Origin: CAZNYG01 sp964577205
GTDB lineage: Bacteria; Elusimicrobiota; Endomicrobiia; Endomicrobiales; CAIRNS01
Direction of reading: 5' to 3'
Assembly: GCA_964577205.1 (NCBI GenBank)
Contig: CAZNYG010000058.1
Coordinates: 1 to 12,740 of the forward strand
DNA: 12,740 nucleotides
In this document: positions 1 to 6,685 of the stretch, in pieces
Layout of the letters: each line of letters begins with the position of its first letter
How positions within the stretch are numbered: position 1 is the stretch's first letter
Translations under genes and position numbers: made by a program
Notes under the pieces: model-generated
Databases searched by the model: none
What the model was told of the DNA's origin: nothing
What the model saw: only the letters and a program-made list of their open reading frames with translations

Positions 1-985
1 GGGATCGGTCACGCGTTTTACCCTTCAGGACGGCGCCGCTATTAAAGACCGCGTATCGGGGATCACGGAAGTGGTCGCCTACGTCAGCGGACGCGGACAG
101 GCGATCTATAACGGAAAGAACACTAACACGCGCCTGGAGGGCACAAGCGCCGGCTATCCATCCATAAAGAACGCGCAGCCGGCGCGGGGCCGTTTCTATT
201 CCGAGGAAGAAGTAACCTCCCGCGCGCGGGTAGCCGTCATAGGCAAGACGGTCGCGGCCGCGTTGTTCGCGAGTGAAGAACCGCTTGGCAAGTACATTAA
301 GATCAACCGCATAAATTTCCAGGTGATCGGGATACTGCCGGAAAAGGGGTCTTCAGGCTGGCGGGACGAAGATGACAAAATAAACATCCCGGTAACGACC
401 GCGATGTACCGCCTGGTCGGCCGCGAATACGTGGACTCGTTCGATGTCCAGGTCGAAAGGGAAGACATGATGGACGCCGTTTCAGACCGCATTAAAAAAC
501 TGCTGGCCGCTCTCCATCGGCTTCCCCCGTCTAAAAGTGACACAATAGACGTACGCAACATGGCCGACCTTCAGGAAACGATAACGGCCACGACAAAGAC
601 GTTTTCCTACCTTCTTGGTTCCATAGCCTTCGTCAGCCTGCTGGTCGGCGGCATCGGCATCATGAATATCATGCTGGTCTCCGTGTCTGAGCGGACCCGG
701 GAGATCGGCCTGCGCAAGGCGATCGGCGCGAACAACAAGGATATCCTGTTCCAGTTCGTCATCGAGTCCGTCGCGATCTGCGTCCTGGGCGGCCTGCTCG
801 GCATCGCTCTGGGGACTTCCATCTCAATGATCATGGCTAAATTCGCGGGATGGAACACGCTGGTATCACCTTCCTCGATCGGGCTGTCTTTTGTCTTCTC
901 GGTATTGACGGGGCTGGTCTTCGGCGTCTGGCCCGCGCGGAAAGCGTCGCTGCTGAACCCGATCGAGGCATTGAGGCACGAGTAA
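1..985 (+). CDS. MacB/FtsX-type ABC transporter permease, 3' part
   Basis: This is the C-terminal part of an inner-membrane permease that works with a separate or fused ATPase, in the MacB family of efflux/lipoprotein-type exporters. The frame is open from base 2, so the start lies outside the window; the GTG at 71 is internal. About 327 residues are visible. The first ~190 are a soluble extracytoplasmic core (MacB_PCD type). The FtsX domain follows, with three hydrophobic segments in the last ~130 residues. Its signature pieces are visible: VGGIGIMNIMLVSV, then SERTREIGLRKAIGA after the first visible membrane span, and the closing PARKAS..NPIEALRHE. The N-terminal membrane span expected for the family is off the window. 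The ATPase partner is also not seen and may lie upstream. The substrate cannot be read from the sequence. Family assignment is firm; MacB itself versus a paralogue is undecided. Confidence 0.93.
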   Translation, partial: GSVTRFTLQDGAAIKDRVSGITEVVAYVSGRGQAIYNGKNTNTRLEGTSAGYPSIKNAQPARGRFYSEEEVTSRARVAVIGKTVAAALFASEEPLGKYIKINRINFQVIGILPEKGSSGWRDEDDKINIPVTTAMYRLVGREYVDSFDVQVEREDMMDAVSDRIKKLLAALHRLPPSKSDTIDVRNMADLQETITATTKTFSYLLGSIAFVSLLVGGIGIMNIMLVSVSERTREIGLRKAIGANNKDILFQFVIESVAICVLGGLLGIALGTSISMIMAKFAGWNTLVSPSSIGLSFVFSVLTGLVFGVWPARKASLLNPIEALRHE

Positions 986-987
986 CA

Positions 988-1132
988 GCGGACGCAGGAC
1001 GCTGGACACTGGATGCTGGATTAACACCAAAGGCGGACACAAGACGATAGACGCTGGCCACAGGATTAACGGCAGGGATTATTATCCTGCTCTGGTGTGT
1101 CTTTGATCCAGTATCCAGCGTCCTGCGTCCTG
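988..1132. repeat. Heptamer-period repeat block with long inverted arms
   Basis: The gap between the permease and the MFS gene is filled by a degenerate 7-base repeat, consensus C(A/T)GGA(C/T)N. The first array has five in-register units at 988-1022 (GCGGACG, CAGGACG, CTGGACA, CTGGATG, CTGGATT) followed by AAC. A second array at 1033-1067 has five more degenerate units, also beginning GCGGAC and ending CAGGATT-AAC, so the two arrays are 45 bases apart. A third array of four units (CAGGACG twice, CTGGATA, CTGGATC) is inverted at 1105-1132. Arms 990-1014 and 1106-1130 therefore pair at 24 of 25 positions. The single mismatch would be a G-U pair in minus-strand RNA. No T-tract follows, so it is not an ordinary terminator. 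No transposase or target duplication is visible. Function unknown. Confidence 0.85.
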
Positions 1133-1151
1133 TATCGCCTCTTAACTATAT

Positions 1152-2357
1152 ATGGATCTCTCCGTCTTCCGTTCTCTGCGACATAGAAACTACAGGCTGT
1201 TCTTTGCCGGGCAGTTTATTTCCGTCACTGGGACATGGCTGCAACTGACGGCCATGCCGTGGCTGGTCTACCGGCTGACCGATTCCGCTTTCCTGCTGGG
1301 AATGATCGGTTTTCTCAGCCAGATATCCATCCTTGTGCTCTCTCCCCTGGCCGGCGCGGTCGCCGACCACACCGATAAAAAACGCCTGATCATAGCGACC
1401 CAGATCCTTTCCATGGTGCAGGCGTTCCTGCTCGCGTGGCTTGCCCTCTCCGGAGCTATCCGCCTGTGGCATATGATCATCCTGGCGATAACGCTCGGCA
1501 TCGTGAACGCGTTCGACATGACGGCACGCCAGTCGTTCGTTATAGAGATGGTGCCGAAAGAAGACCTGATGAACGCCATAGGCCTCAATTCCCTGATCTT
1601 TAACGGCGCGCGCCTGATAGGCCCGGCGATCGCGGGGATCATCATCGCGGCATGGGGCGAAGGGGTCTGCTTTCTGCTGAACGGTTTCAGCTTTTTCGCG
1701 GTTATCGCGGCGCTGGTCGCGATACGCCCGTTTCTGCGCGGCGCGATCTCGTCCGGAGATTGTACCATCACGCAGAAAATGGCCGCGGGTTACTCCTACA
1801 TCCGCCAGTCAAAGAGGATCGGGCCCATCCTTCTGCTCCTGTCCATTACCGGGCTGGTGGGCATGTTCCCCATGACCCTTATGCCTGTATTCGTCAAAGA
1901 GATCTTTCACCGTGACGCGTCCGGACTCGGGCTTTTGATGTCGTCGATGGGCGTGGGAGCTCTCGCGGGGACGCTCGTCGTCGCTTCGCGTAAAAACATG
2001 AAAGGTATGGAACGCACGATCTTTTATGCCGCAGTGAACATCGGTATTGCCGTCATCGCGTTCTCATTTATTCGGAATATGGCGGCGGCATGCGCCCTCA
2101 TCGCCGTTGCCGGCTACTATATCGTCACTCAGATGGCGTTGAGCAACACGCTGATACAGATGACGACGCCCGACGATATCCGCGGCAGGGTCATGGGTTT
2201 TTTCATCATGGCTTTCATGGGGTTCGCGCCGCTCGGCAGTATCGCGGCAGGGTCAATGGCCCACGCGCTCGGCACTCCGGCCACCGTGGGGCTTGGCGGG
2301 ATTATCTCGCTCGGCGCCGCGTTCATCTTGAGAAAAAGGATCCTCGCTCATGCATAA
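1152..2357 (+). CDS. MFS transporter, MFS_3 / EntS-like exporter
   Basis: A 401-residue, very hydrophobic inner-membrane protein, the usual length for a 12-span major facilitator. The N-terminus (FRSLRHRNYRLFFAGQ, residues 6-21) is typical of the MFS_3/EntS-like branch. So are GAVADHTDKKR at 68-78 (the motif A loop between spans 2 and 3), FDMTARQSFVIEMV at 121-134, NGARLIGPAIAG at 151-162, and IRGRVMG near residue 330. The family mostly carries out proton-driven export of small molecules such as siderophores and drugs; the substrate here is unknown. The ATG at 1152 fits the family N-terminus, but there is no convincing Shine-Dalgarno sequence, since the heptamer repeat block ends only about 20 bases upstream. 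The 3' end overlaps the phosphoesterase gene by 8 bases, which suggests translational coupling. Confidence 0.93.
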   Translation: MDLSVFRSLRHRNYRLFFAGQFISVTGTWLQLTAMPWLVYRLTDSAFLLGMIGFLSQISILVLSPLAGAVADHTDKKRLIIATQILSMVQAFLLAWLALSGAIRLWHMIILAITLGIVNAFDMTARQSFVIEMVPKEDLMNAIGLNSLIFNGARLIGPAIAGIIIAAWGEGVCFLLNGFSFFAVIAALVAIRPFLRGAISSGDCTITQKMAAGYSYIRQSKRIGPILLLLSITGLVGMFPMTLMPVFVKEIFHRDASGLGLLMSSMGVGALAGTLVVASRKNMKGMERTIFYAAVNIGIAVIAFSFIRNMAAACALIAVAGYYIVTQMALSNTLIQMTTPDDIRGRVMGFFIMAFMGFAPLGSIAAGSMAHALGTPATVGLGGIISLGAAFILRKRILAHA

Positions 2358-3468
2358 ATATTCATTCATTCTGTTCCTGTCCGTCTTTCTGACAATCTAT
2401 CTCGGGACGCATTACTATGTTTACGTCCGTATCGCCGGCGGCCTCATGCTGCCCGCCATGGCCAGGACGCTGCTTAAACTGGCCTTTCTGGCCGGAGCAT
2501 CTTCATTTTTCATATCCGAAATTCTGATACGGCGGACATCTTCCCCGCTTCTGCGGCCTGTGTCCGAAGCGGGAATGATATGGCTCGGCGTCATCGCCAT
2601 CGCTCTTACGGTGTTCGTCGCGAGGGATATACTTTCGCTTTTGATCCGCACGCCGGATTTCCGTTCCCGGTCCACGGCGGTCTCCTGCCTGGTCATAGCC
2701 CTTATCTGCGTGTTCTCGATCATCAATGTGGCGAGGGGATGGACGATACGCGCTATTACCCTGCATGTGCCCGGCCTACCGACTCAACTGGACGGATTCT
2801 CTATCGTTCAGTTATCCGATGTCCACATTAATTCCATGACACCGCCCGGCACGATCGAAAAATTGGTCAGTGACACAAAACAGCTCTCCCCGGACCTCAT
2901 CGTGATCACCGGCGACCTGATCGATGCCGACATATGCGGGTTCCCGAAGCTCTGTTCATCGCTGAGTGCCCTGTCCGCTCCATTCGGCATATACGCGGTC
3001 TCGGGTAATCATGAGTCCTATGCAGGGATGGATATATTTCACCGCGCCTGCGAAAAGATCGGAGCGCAGCTGATCGACAACCGCAGCGTCCGTCTTCCCA
3101 ACGGGCTTACTCTGGCAGGGATCAGTGACGAAATGAGTTTATCAGGGCCTGCCGCGGGGCCGTTTATCAGGCAAGCCCTGGCATCATCGAAGCAGAATTC
3201 ATCCGGGCCCACCATTCTGTTATCTCACCGGCCGGACACCTTTGACGCCGCGGTTAAAGAAGGGGTACAAATACAACTTTCAGGGCACACGCACGCCGGG
3301 CAGATACCCCCCATGGATATCATAACCACGTTTTTCTTTAAGTACCCTGTCGGGCTCTACCACAAAGCCGGAGCATCTTTGTATGTCACCACCGGGACCG
3401 GGTACTGGGGGCCTCCGATGCGGCTTTTTTCCCGTTCTGAGATAGTGAAAATTATCCTGAAACCTTAA
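2350..3468 (+). CDS. Membrane-anchored calcineurin-like metallophosphoesterase (YkuE/YaeI-like)
   Basis: A 372-residue protein with about four hydrophobic spans in the first ~130 residues (roughly 5-25, 38-60, 75-100 and 108-128), followed by a metallophosphoesterase domain. The dinuclear metal site is complete: DVH (D157, H159), GD at 188-189, GNHE at 219-222, H293 in LSHRPD, and GHTH at 312-315. The fold hydrolyses phosphate mono- or diesters. Membrane-linked YkuE/YaeI-like members often act on lipid-linked or envelope substrates. A lipid A precursor hydrolase (LpxG-type UDP-diacylglucosamine pyrophosphatase) is one possibility the sequence cannot decide. The start codon lies inside the MFS gene (8-base overlap), so the two are probably translated as a pair. 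Domain assignment is firm; substrate is unknown. Confidence 0.92.
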   Translation: MHKYSFILFLSVFLTIYLGTHYYVYVRIAGGLMLPAMARTLLKLAFLAGASSFFISEILIRRTSSPLLRPVSEAGMIWLGVIAIALTVFVARDILSLLIRTPDFRSRSTAVSCLVIALICVFSIINVARGWTIRAITLHVPGLPTQLDGFSIVQLSDVHINSMTPPGTIEKLVSDTKQLSPDLIVITGDLIDADICGFPKLCSSLSALSAPFGIYAVSGNHESYAGMDIFHRACEKIGAQLIDNRSVRLPNGLTLAGISDEMSLSGPAAGPFIRQALASSKQNSSGPTILLSHRPDTFDAAVKEGVQIQLSGHTHAGQIPPMDIITTFFFKYPVGLYHKAGASLYVTTGTGYWGPPMRLFSRSEIVKIILKP

Positions 3469-3476
3469 TTATTGCG

Positions 3477-3505
3477 TTGACAAATCGCGCTGTTAATCAC
3501 ATCAT
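3477..3505 (+). promoter_or_regulatory. Candidate sigma70-type promoter of the small coiled-coil gene
   Basis: A perfect -35 hexamer TTGACA (3477-3482) is followed after 17 bases by CATCAT (3500-3505), which matches 4 of 6 bases of TATAAT. It sits just after the phosphoesterase stop codon and would give a leader of about 120 bases before the ATG at 3634. A second, poorer -10-like TATAAC lies at 3562-3567 without a good -35. The rest of the 165-base gap (3469-3633) is A/T-rich and holds no clear terminator. Confidence 0.4.
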
Positions 3506-3633
3506 TACCGGATTTCACAAAATTTTTAGCTGATTTCCCGTTCTTTTTCTGTTACGGCCAGTATAACTTCTCTATTGAAAGGCATTAACAGGCAAAACAG
3601 CGATAACCGTTTCAGCCTTCAGGAGCAGTCATC

Positions 3634-3954
3634 ATGATAGTCATCACGCCCGAGATCATCTCCACAGTCGTTGATAACAACAGGGAAGAAATAAACCTCC
3701 CTGCCAGGATAAAGCGCCAGCGCGCCCTGGTGGCCCGGTTCAGAAAAGAAGCGGGGTTTCTGGCCCGTGAAGTGGAAATACAGAGGGAAGCTGTCAGCCG
3801 GCAGGAGAACAGCATCAATCGTGCTATTGAAAGCGTAATGCTTACAAAAAGAATGGAATCCCTTCAGCTGGCCCTGCGCAACTACAACCGGGAGCTGTGG
3901 AAGCTCCGTGAAATGGGCGGCCTTGTAAAACCGGAACGTTTCGAGTCATTCTAA
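3634..3954 (+). CDS. Small coiled-coil protein of unknown function
   Basis: I do not recognise this 106-residue protein. After a short N-terminal stretch (residues 1-22) it is almost all predicted helix, rich in Arg, Glu and Gln with regularly spaced hydrophobics, consistent with a coiled coil over roughly residues 24-95. It has 20 Arg/Lys against 15 Asp/Glu, one Trp (W89), and no Cys or His. There is no signal peptide or membrane span, so it is probably cytoplasmic. The start is well supported: AGGAG at 3621-3625 stands 8 bases before the ATG. The gene looks like a one-gene unit, with a candidate promoter upstream and a strong terminator 11 bases after its stop. A structural, adaptor or chaperone-like role would fit such a protein but is not shown. 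Confidence 0.8.
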   Translation: MIVITPEIISTVVDNNREEINLPARIKRQRALVARFRKEAGFLAREVEIQREAVSRQENSINRAIESVMLTKRMESLQLALRNYNRELWKLREMGGLVKPERFESF

Positions 3955-3964
3955 AGGTCAACGT

Positions 3965-4010
3965 AAAAAAACCAGCGTGTGGCTTTTGCCATACGCTGGT
4001 TTTATATTTT
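3965..4010. terminator. Bidirectional rho-independent terminator between convergent genes
   Basis: A 13-base-pair stem (3971-3983 with 3988-4000, one G-U pair in plus-strand RNA) closes a TTTT loop. It is flanked by an A-run (3965-3970) on the left and a T-rich run (4001-4010) on the right, so both strands give a hairpin followed by U residues. It lies between the stop of the coiled-coil gene (3954) and the stop of the convergent dehydrogenase gene (4022) and probably ends both transcripts. Confidence 0.93.
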
Positions 4011-4021
4011 CAGTCAGCCTG

Positions 4022-5125
4022 CTAAAACGGCAGTGAAGCGTTGAGGCCCAGTGTCTGTTTGACCGTCCGCATCTCTTTCCGGAGATCCTCGTTCACGGGG
4101 ACTCCTTTTTCTTTTCTATAAAGCCAGGCAAGATGCTCTTTTTCTCCGGCGGTGTAGATGCGGTCGTGGCCGGGGGCCTTTTTTGAAGCACGGAGCTGGC
4201 GGAGGATGTCGCCGGCGCTTTTCTTAAACGACGGAAGATCGGTGAAGCACTCGATATTCATCGCCATAAAAAAGTGGCCGAGGTGGTAGGCCACTTTTTT
4301 GCCATTATCAAAACCGAGAAGCGCTTTAAGGAACGGGCCCTGGGCGAGCGCGGCGGAAAGGATCTCGACCGCAGTGCAGTAACCGTAGCCTTTGTAGCCA
4401 GCTCCTTCCTCGCCGATGCCGCCGAGCGGCGTGAGCGCGGCGGTGCCTTTGATAAGATCGTTCAATATGGCGGCGGAATCAGTCTTGGTATTGCCCCCGG
4501 GATCGATGACCCAACCCGGCGGGACCGGCTTTCCGGTGCGGGCGTAAACTTCCACTTTTCCCCGCTGAGTAAGTGAGGTGGCGCAATCGATGACGAACGG
4601 AAACTCTTCGTCTGTCGGCATGCCTATCGTGAGAGGGTTCGTGCCGAGCATATTTTCCACGCCGAAGGTCGGTGCGACTGAAGGCCGCGCGTTGGTCCCT
4701 GTAATGCCTATCATCCCAGCTTCAGTCGCCATGGTCGCGTAGTATCCGGCAATGCCGTAATGCGTGGAATTGCGCGCCGCCACCATGCCCAGACCGTATT
4801 TTTTCGCTTTTTCTATGGCCATGGCCATTGATCTTCTTGCAATAACCTGACCCATACCGTCGTGGCCGTCTATAACAGCGGTCGTCGGCCCTTCCCGGAC
4901 AATTTCAAAGCGGGTGACCGGCTGCTGGATGCCGTCGCGGATGCGGTCGAGATAAATAGGTTTTAAACGCCCGATACCGTGGGAATCTATGCCGTGTTTG
5001 TCCGCCGCGATGAGGACTTCGGCGCAGGTTTTAGCGTCGTCTTCCGGCACGCCGGACTTTATAAAAGCTTCTACCAGGAATTCTTCCATTACGTCGAACG
5101 GGACCCAAACGATGTCTTGTTCCAT
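4022..5125 (-). CDS. Malate/L-lactate dehydrogenase family oxidoreductase (Ldh2)
   Basis: A 367-residue NAD(P)-dependent 2-hydroxyacid dehydrogenase of the Ldh_2 family (YlbC/YiaK/ComC-like), structurally unrelated to classical Rossmann-fold LDH. Visible family marks are DKHGIDSHGIGRL (residues 42-54, with the conserved SHG at 48-50), the NSTHYGIAGYY motif at 119-129, GTNPL at 161-165, FVIDCATS at 177-184, and GYKGYG near 243-248. Length is normal. Members oxidise malate, L-lactate, sulfolactate, ureidoglycolate or 2,3-diketogulonate; which one applies cannot be read here. The ATG at 5125 has GGGGA about 7 bases upstream. It follows gatB after a 100-base gap that holds a REP-like pair and no obvious promoter, so it is probably expressed by read-through from the gat operon. 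It is unlikely to be functionally tied to GatCAB. Confidence 0.92.
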   Translation of the reverse strand: MEQDIVWVPFDVMEEFLVEAFIKSGVPEDDAKTCAEVLIAADKHGIDSHGIGRLKPIYLDRIRDGIQQPVTRFEIVREGPTTAVIDGHDGMGQVIARRSMAMAIEKAKKYGLGMVAARNSTHYGIAGYYATMATEAGMIGITGTNARPSVAPTFGVENMLGTNPLTIGMPTDEEFPFVIDCATSLTQRGKVEVYARTGKPVPPGWVIDPGGNTKTDSAAILNDLIKGTAALTPLGGIGEEGAGYKGYGYCTAVEILSAALAQGPFLKALLGFDNGKKVAYHLGHFFMAMNIECFTDLPSFKKSAGDILRQLRASKKAPGHDRIYTAGEKEHLAWLYRKEKGVPVNEDLRKEMRTVKQTLGLNASLPF

Positions 5126-5143
5126 AGAATTTCCCCGGATAAC

Positions 5144-5206
5144 GGTAGGCGCAGGCTTCAGCCTGCGCGGATCATTTGTCGCACGGGCTGAAGCCCGCGC
5201 GCTACC
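5144..5206. repeat. REP-like palindrome pair in inverted arrangement
   Basis: Two GC-rich hairpins face each other in the gatB-dehydrogenase gap. The first (5149-5168) has a perfect 8-base-pair stem and a TTCA loop. The second (5181-5200) has an 8-position stem with one mismatch (A5183/C5198) and a TGAA loop. The whole element is bounded by GGTAG (5144-5148) and CTACC (5202-5206), so it is itself an imperfect palindrome. This GGTAG plus GC-rich stem with a TTCA loop resembles the REP/BIME repeats spread by REP-associated tyrosine transposases (RAYT) in many bacteria. No transposase is in the window. It may act in mRNA stability or attenuation between gatB and the downstream gene (inference). 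Confidence 0.8.
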
Positions 5207-5225
5207 AGCTTATGAGCTGATTTTA

Positions 5226-6683
5226 CTATGCGAGTTTTTCTTTGAGGATCTTATTGACCAGGGGGGGGTTGGCCTGGCCTTTCGATTTCTTCATCACCGC
5301 TCCGACAAGCGCGCCGAGAGCGCGTTCCTTGCCGGACTTGAATTCTTCCACGGCCTTGGGGTTTTCAGCGATCGCCTCTTCGCACAGCTTGACGATCGCC
5401 GACTCATCGGAAATCTGTACCAGGCCTTTTTCCTTCACTATTTCTTCCGGCGCTTTCCCTGATCCCGCCATGTCATCAAAAACGGTTTTGGCGATCTTTC
5501 CGGAGATCGTGCCATTCTGGATAAGGACGATAAGGCCTGCCAGATGTTCCGGGGAAACCGGGCTTTCTTCAATGGTCTTTTTTGAAGCGTTCAGCCGGCC
5601 CATGAGTTCGGTCATCAGCCAGTTGGCCAGAGGTTTGGCCGCCTGGACTTTGTCGACGCTTTTTCCGGCCGACGTCAAAGCGGTCTCATAAAAATCCGCC
5701 AGGCGGCGGGACGCTGTGATGATGCCGGCGTCATAATCGGTAAGCCCCAGTTCCTGAACGAAGCGGATCTTACGCGCTTCCGGCAGTTCCGGGATCGATC
5801 TCTTTATTGTTTCAAGAAAGCTTTCTTCCAGTTCGAGAGGGACAAGGTCGGGCTCCGGGAAGTAACGGTAGTCGTGGGCCTCTTCCTTGGTACGCATGGA
5901 ACGGCTTGTCTGCGTGTCGGTGTCCCATAGACGCGTCTCCTGCATCACCCTGCCGCCTGAAGCCACGACTTCGGTCTGGCGTTCCACTTCGTACGCCAGA
6001 GCGTCGCGCACGCCGGACATCGAGTTCATGTTCTTCAGTTCCGCCTTGGTGCCGAACTCTTTCTGTCCGAAGGGACGGATGCTGATGTTGGCGTCGCAGC
6101 GGAATTTTCCCTCTTCCATATTGCAGTCGGAAACGCCGAGGTACTCGACGATACTTTTCAGCGCCGCGAGGTATTCGTAGGCTTCATCCGGCGAACGCAG
6201 GTCGGCTTCGGAGACGATCTCCATCAGAGGCACGCCGGTACGGTTCAGATCCACGAGCGAATGATCCAGTTCGCGGGCGCCGATGGCATGCATCAGTTTT
6301 CCGGCGTCTTCTTCCAGATGGATTCGCGTGATACCGATTTTCTTCCTTGCGCCGTTCACGACGATGTCGAGGCTGCCGTGCTCGGCCAGCGGCAGTTCGT
6401 ACTGAGATATCTGATAGTTCTTGGGAAGGTCGGGATAGAAATACTGTTTGCGGGCAAAGATGGAGCGGCGGTTGATCGCGCATCCCAGGGCGAGGCCCGT
6501 GCGGACAAGATATTCCACGGCTTTTCCGTTCAGGACCGGCAGGACGCCGGGCTGCCCGGTGCACACAGGGCAGATGTTGCTGTTCGGCTCCGCGCCGAAC
6601 TCGGTCGAACATCCGCAGAATATTTTGCTGCTGGTCTTGAGCTGGGCGTGGACTTCCAGCCCGATAACCGTTTCAAATCGCAT
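5226..6683 (-). CDS. gatB: Asp-tRNA(Asn)/Glu-tRNA(Gln) amidotransferase subunit B
   Basis: GatB binds the misacylated tRNA, activates its side-chain carboxylate with ATP and Mg2+, and completes transamidation with ammonia from GatA. About 485 residues, the usual length. The N-terminus shows GLEVHAQL, then the four zinc-site cysteines (C23, C25, C38, C41; FCGC and CPVC). RKQYFYPDLPKNYQISQ follows at ~78-93, HLEEDAGK at ~121-128, and DLNRTGVPLMEIVSEAD at ~144-160. The C-terminal ~150 residues are the helical YqeY-like domain ending in NPPLVNKILKEKL. I chose the ATG at 6683: AAGG stands 7 bases before it and it begins 2 bases after the upstream stop. The in-frame TTG at 6689 would add two residues and has no room for a ribosome site. 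GatC and GatA are encoded upstream on the same strand. Confidence 0.98.
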   Translation of the reverse strand: MRFETVIGLEVHAQLKTSSKIFCGCSTEFGAEPNSNICPVCTGQPGVLPVLNGKAVEYLVRTGLALGCAINRRSIFARKQYFYPDLPKNYQISQYELPLAEHGSLDIVVNGARKKIGITRIHLEEDAGKLMHAIGARELDHSLVDLNRTGVPLMEIVSEADLRSPDEAYEYLAALKSIVEYLGVSDCNMEEGKFRCDANISIRPFGQKEFGTKAELKNMNSMSGVRDALAYEVERQTEVVASGGRVMQETRLWDTDTQTSRSMRTKEEAHDYRYFPEPDLVPLELEESFLETIKRSIPELPEARKIRFVQELGLTDYDAGIITASRRLADFYETALTSAGKSVDKVQAAKPLANWLMTELMGRLNASKKTIEESPVSPEHLAGLIVLIQNGTISGKIAKTVFDDMAGSGKAPEEIVKEKGLVQISDESAIVKLCEEAIAENPKAVEEFKSGKERALGALVGAVMKKSKGQANPPLVNKILKEKLA

Positions 6684-6685
6684 GA

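Noticed and set aside
988..1132. Possible CRISPR array
   Set aside because: The repeats are 7-base, degenerate and contiguous, with no unique spacers of constant length and no cas genes.
3601..3614. 14-base identity CGATAACCGTTTCA between the 3601 region and the gatB start region near 6662
   Set aside because: One 14-base match is expected by chance in a window of this size, and the second copy is coding sequence.
5206..5219. Small hairpin (CAGCT-TATG-AGCTG) followed by ATTTT, as a terminator for gatB
   Set aside because: The T-run is on the wrong side for minus-strand transcription, and the 5-base stem is too weak.
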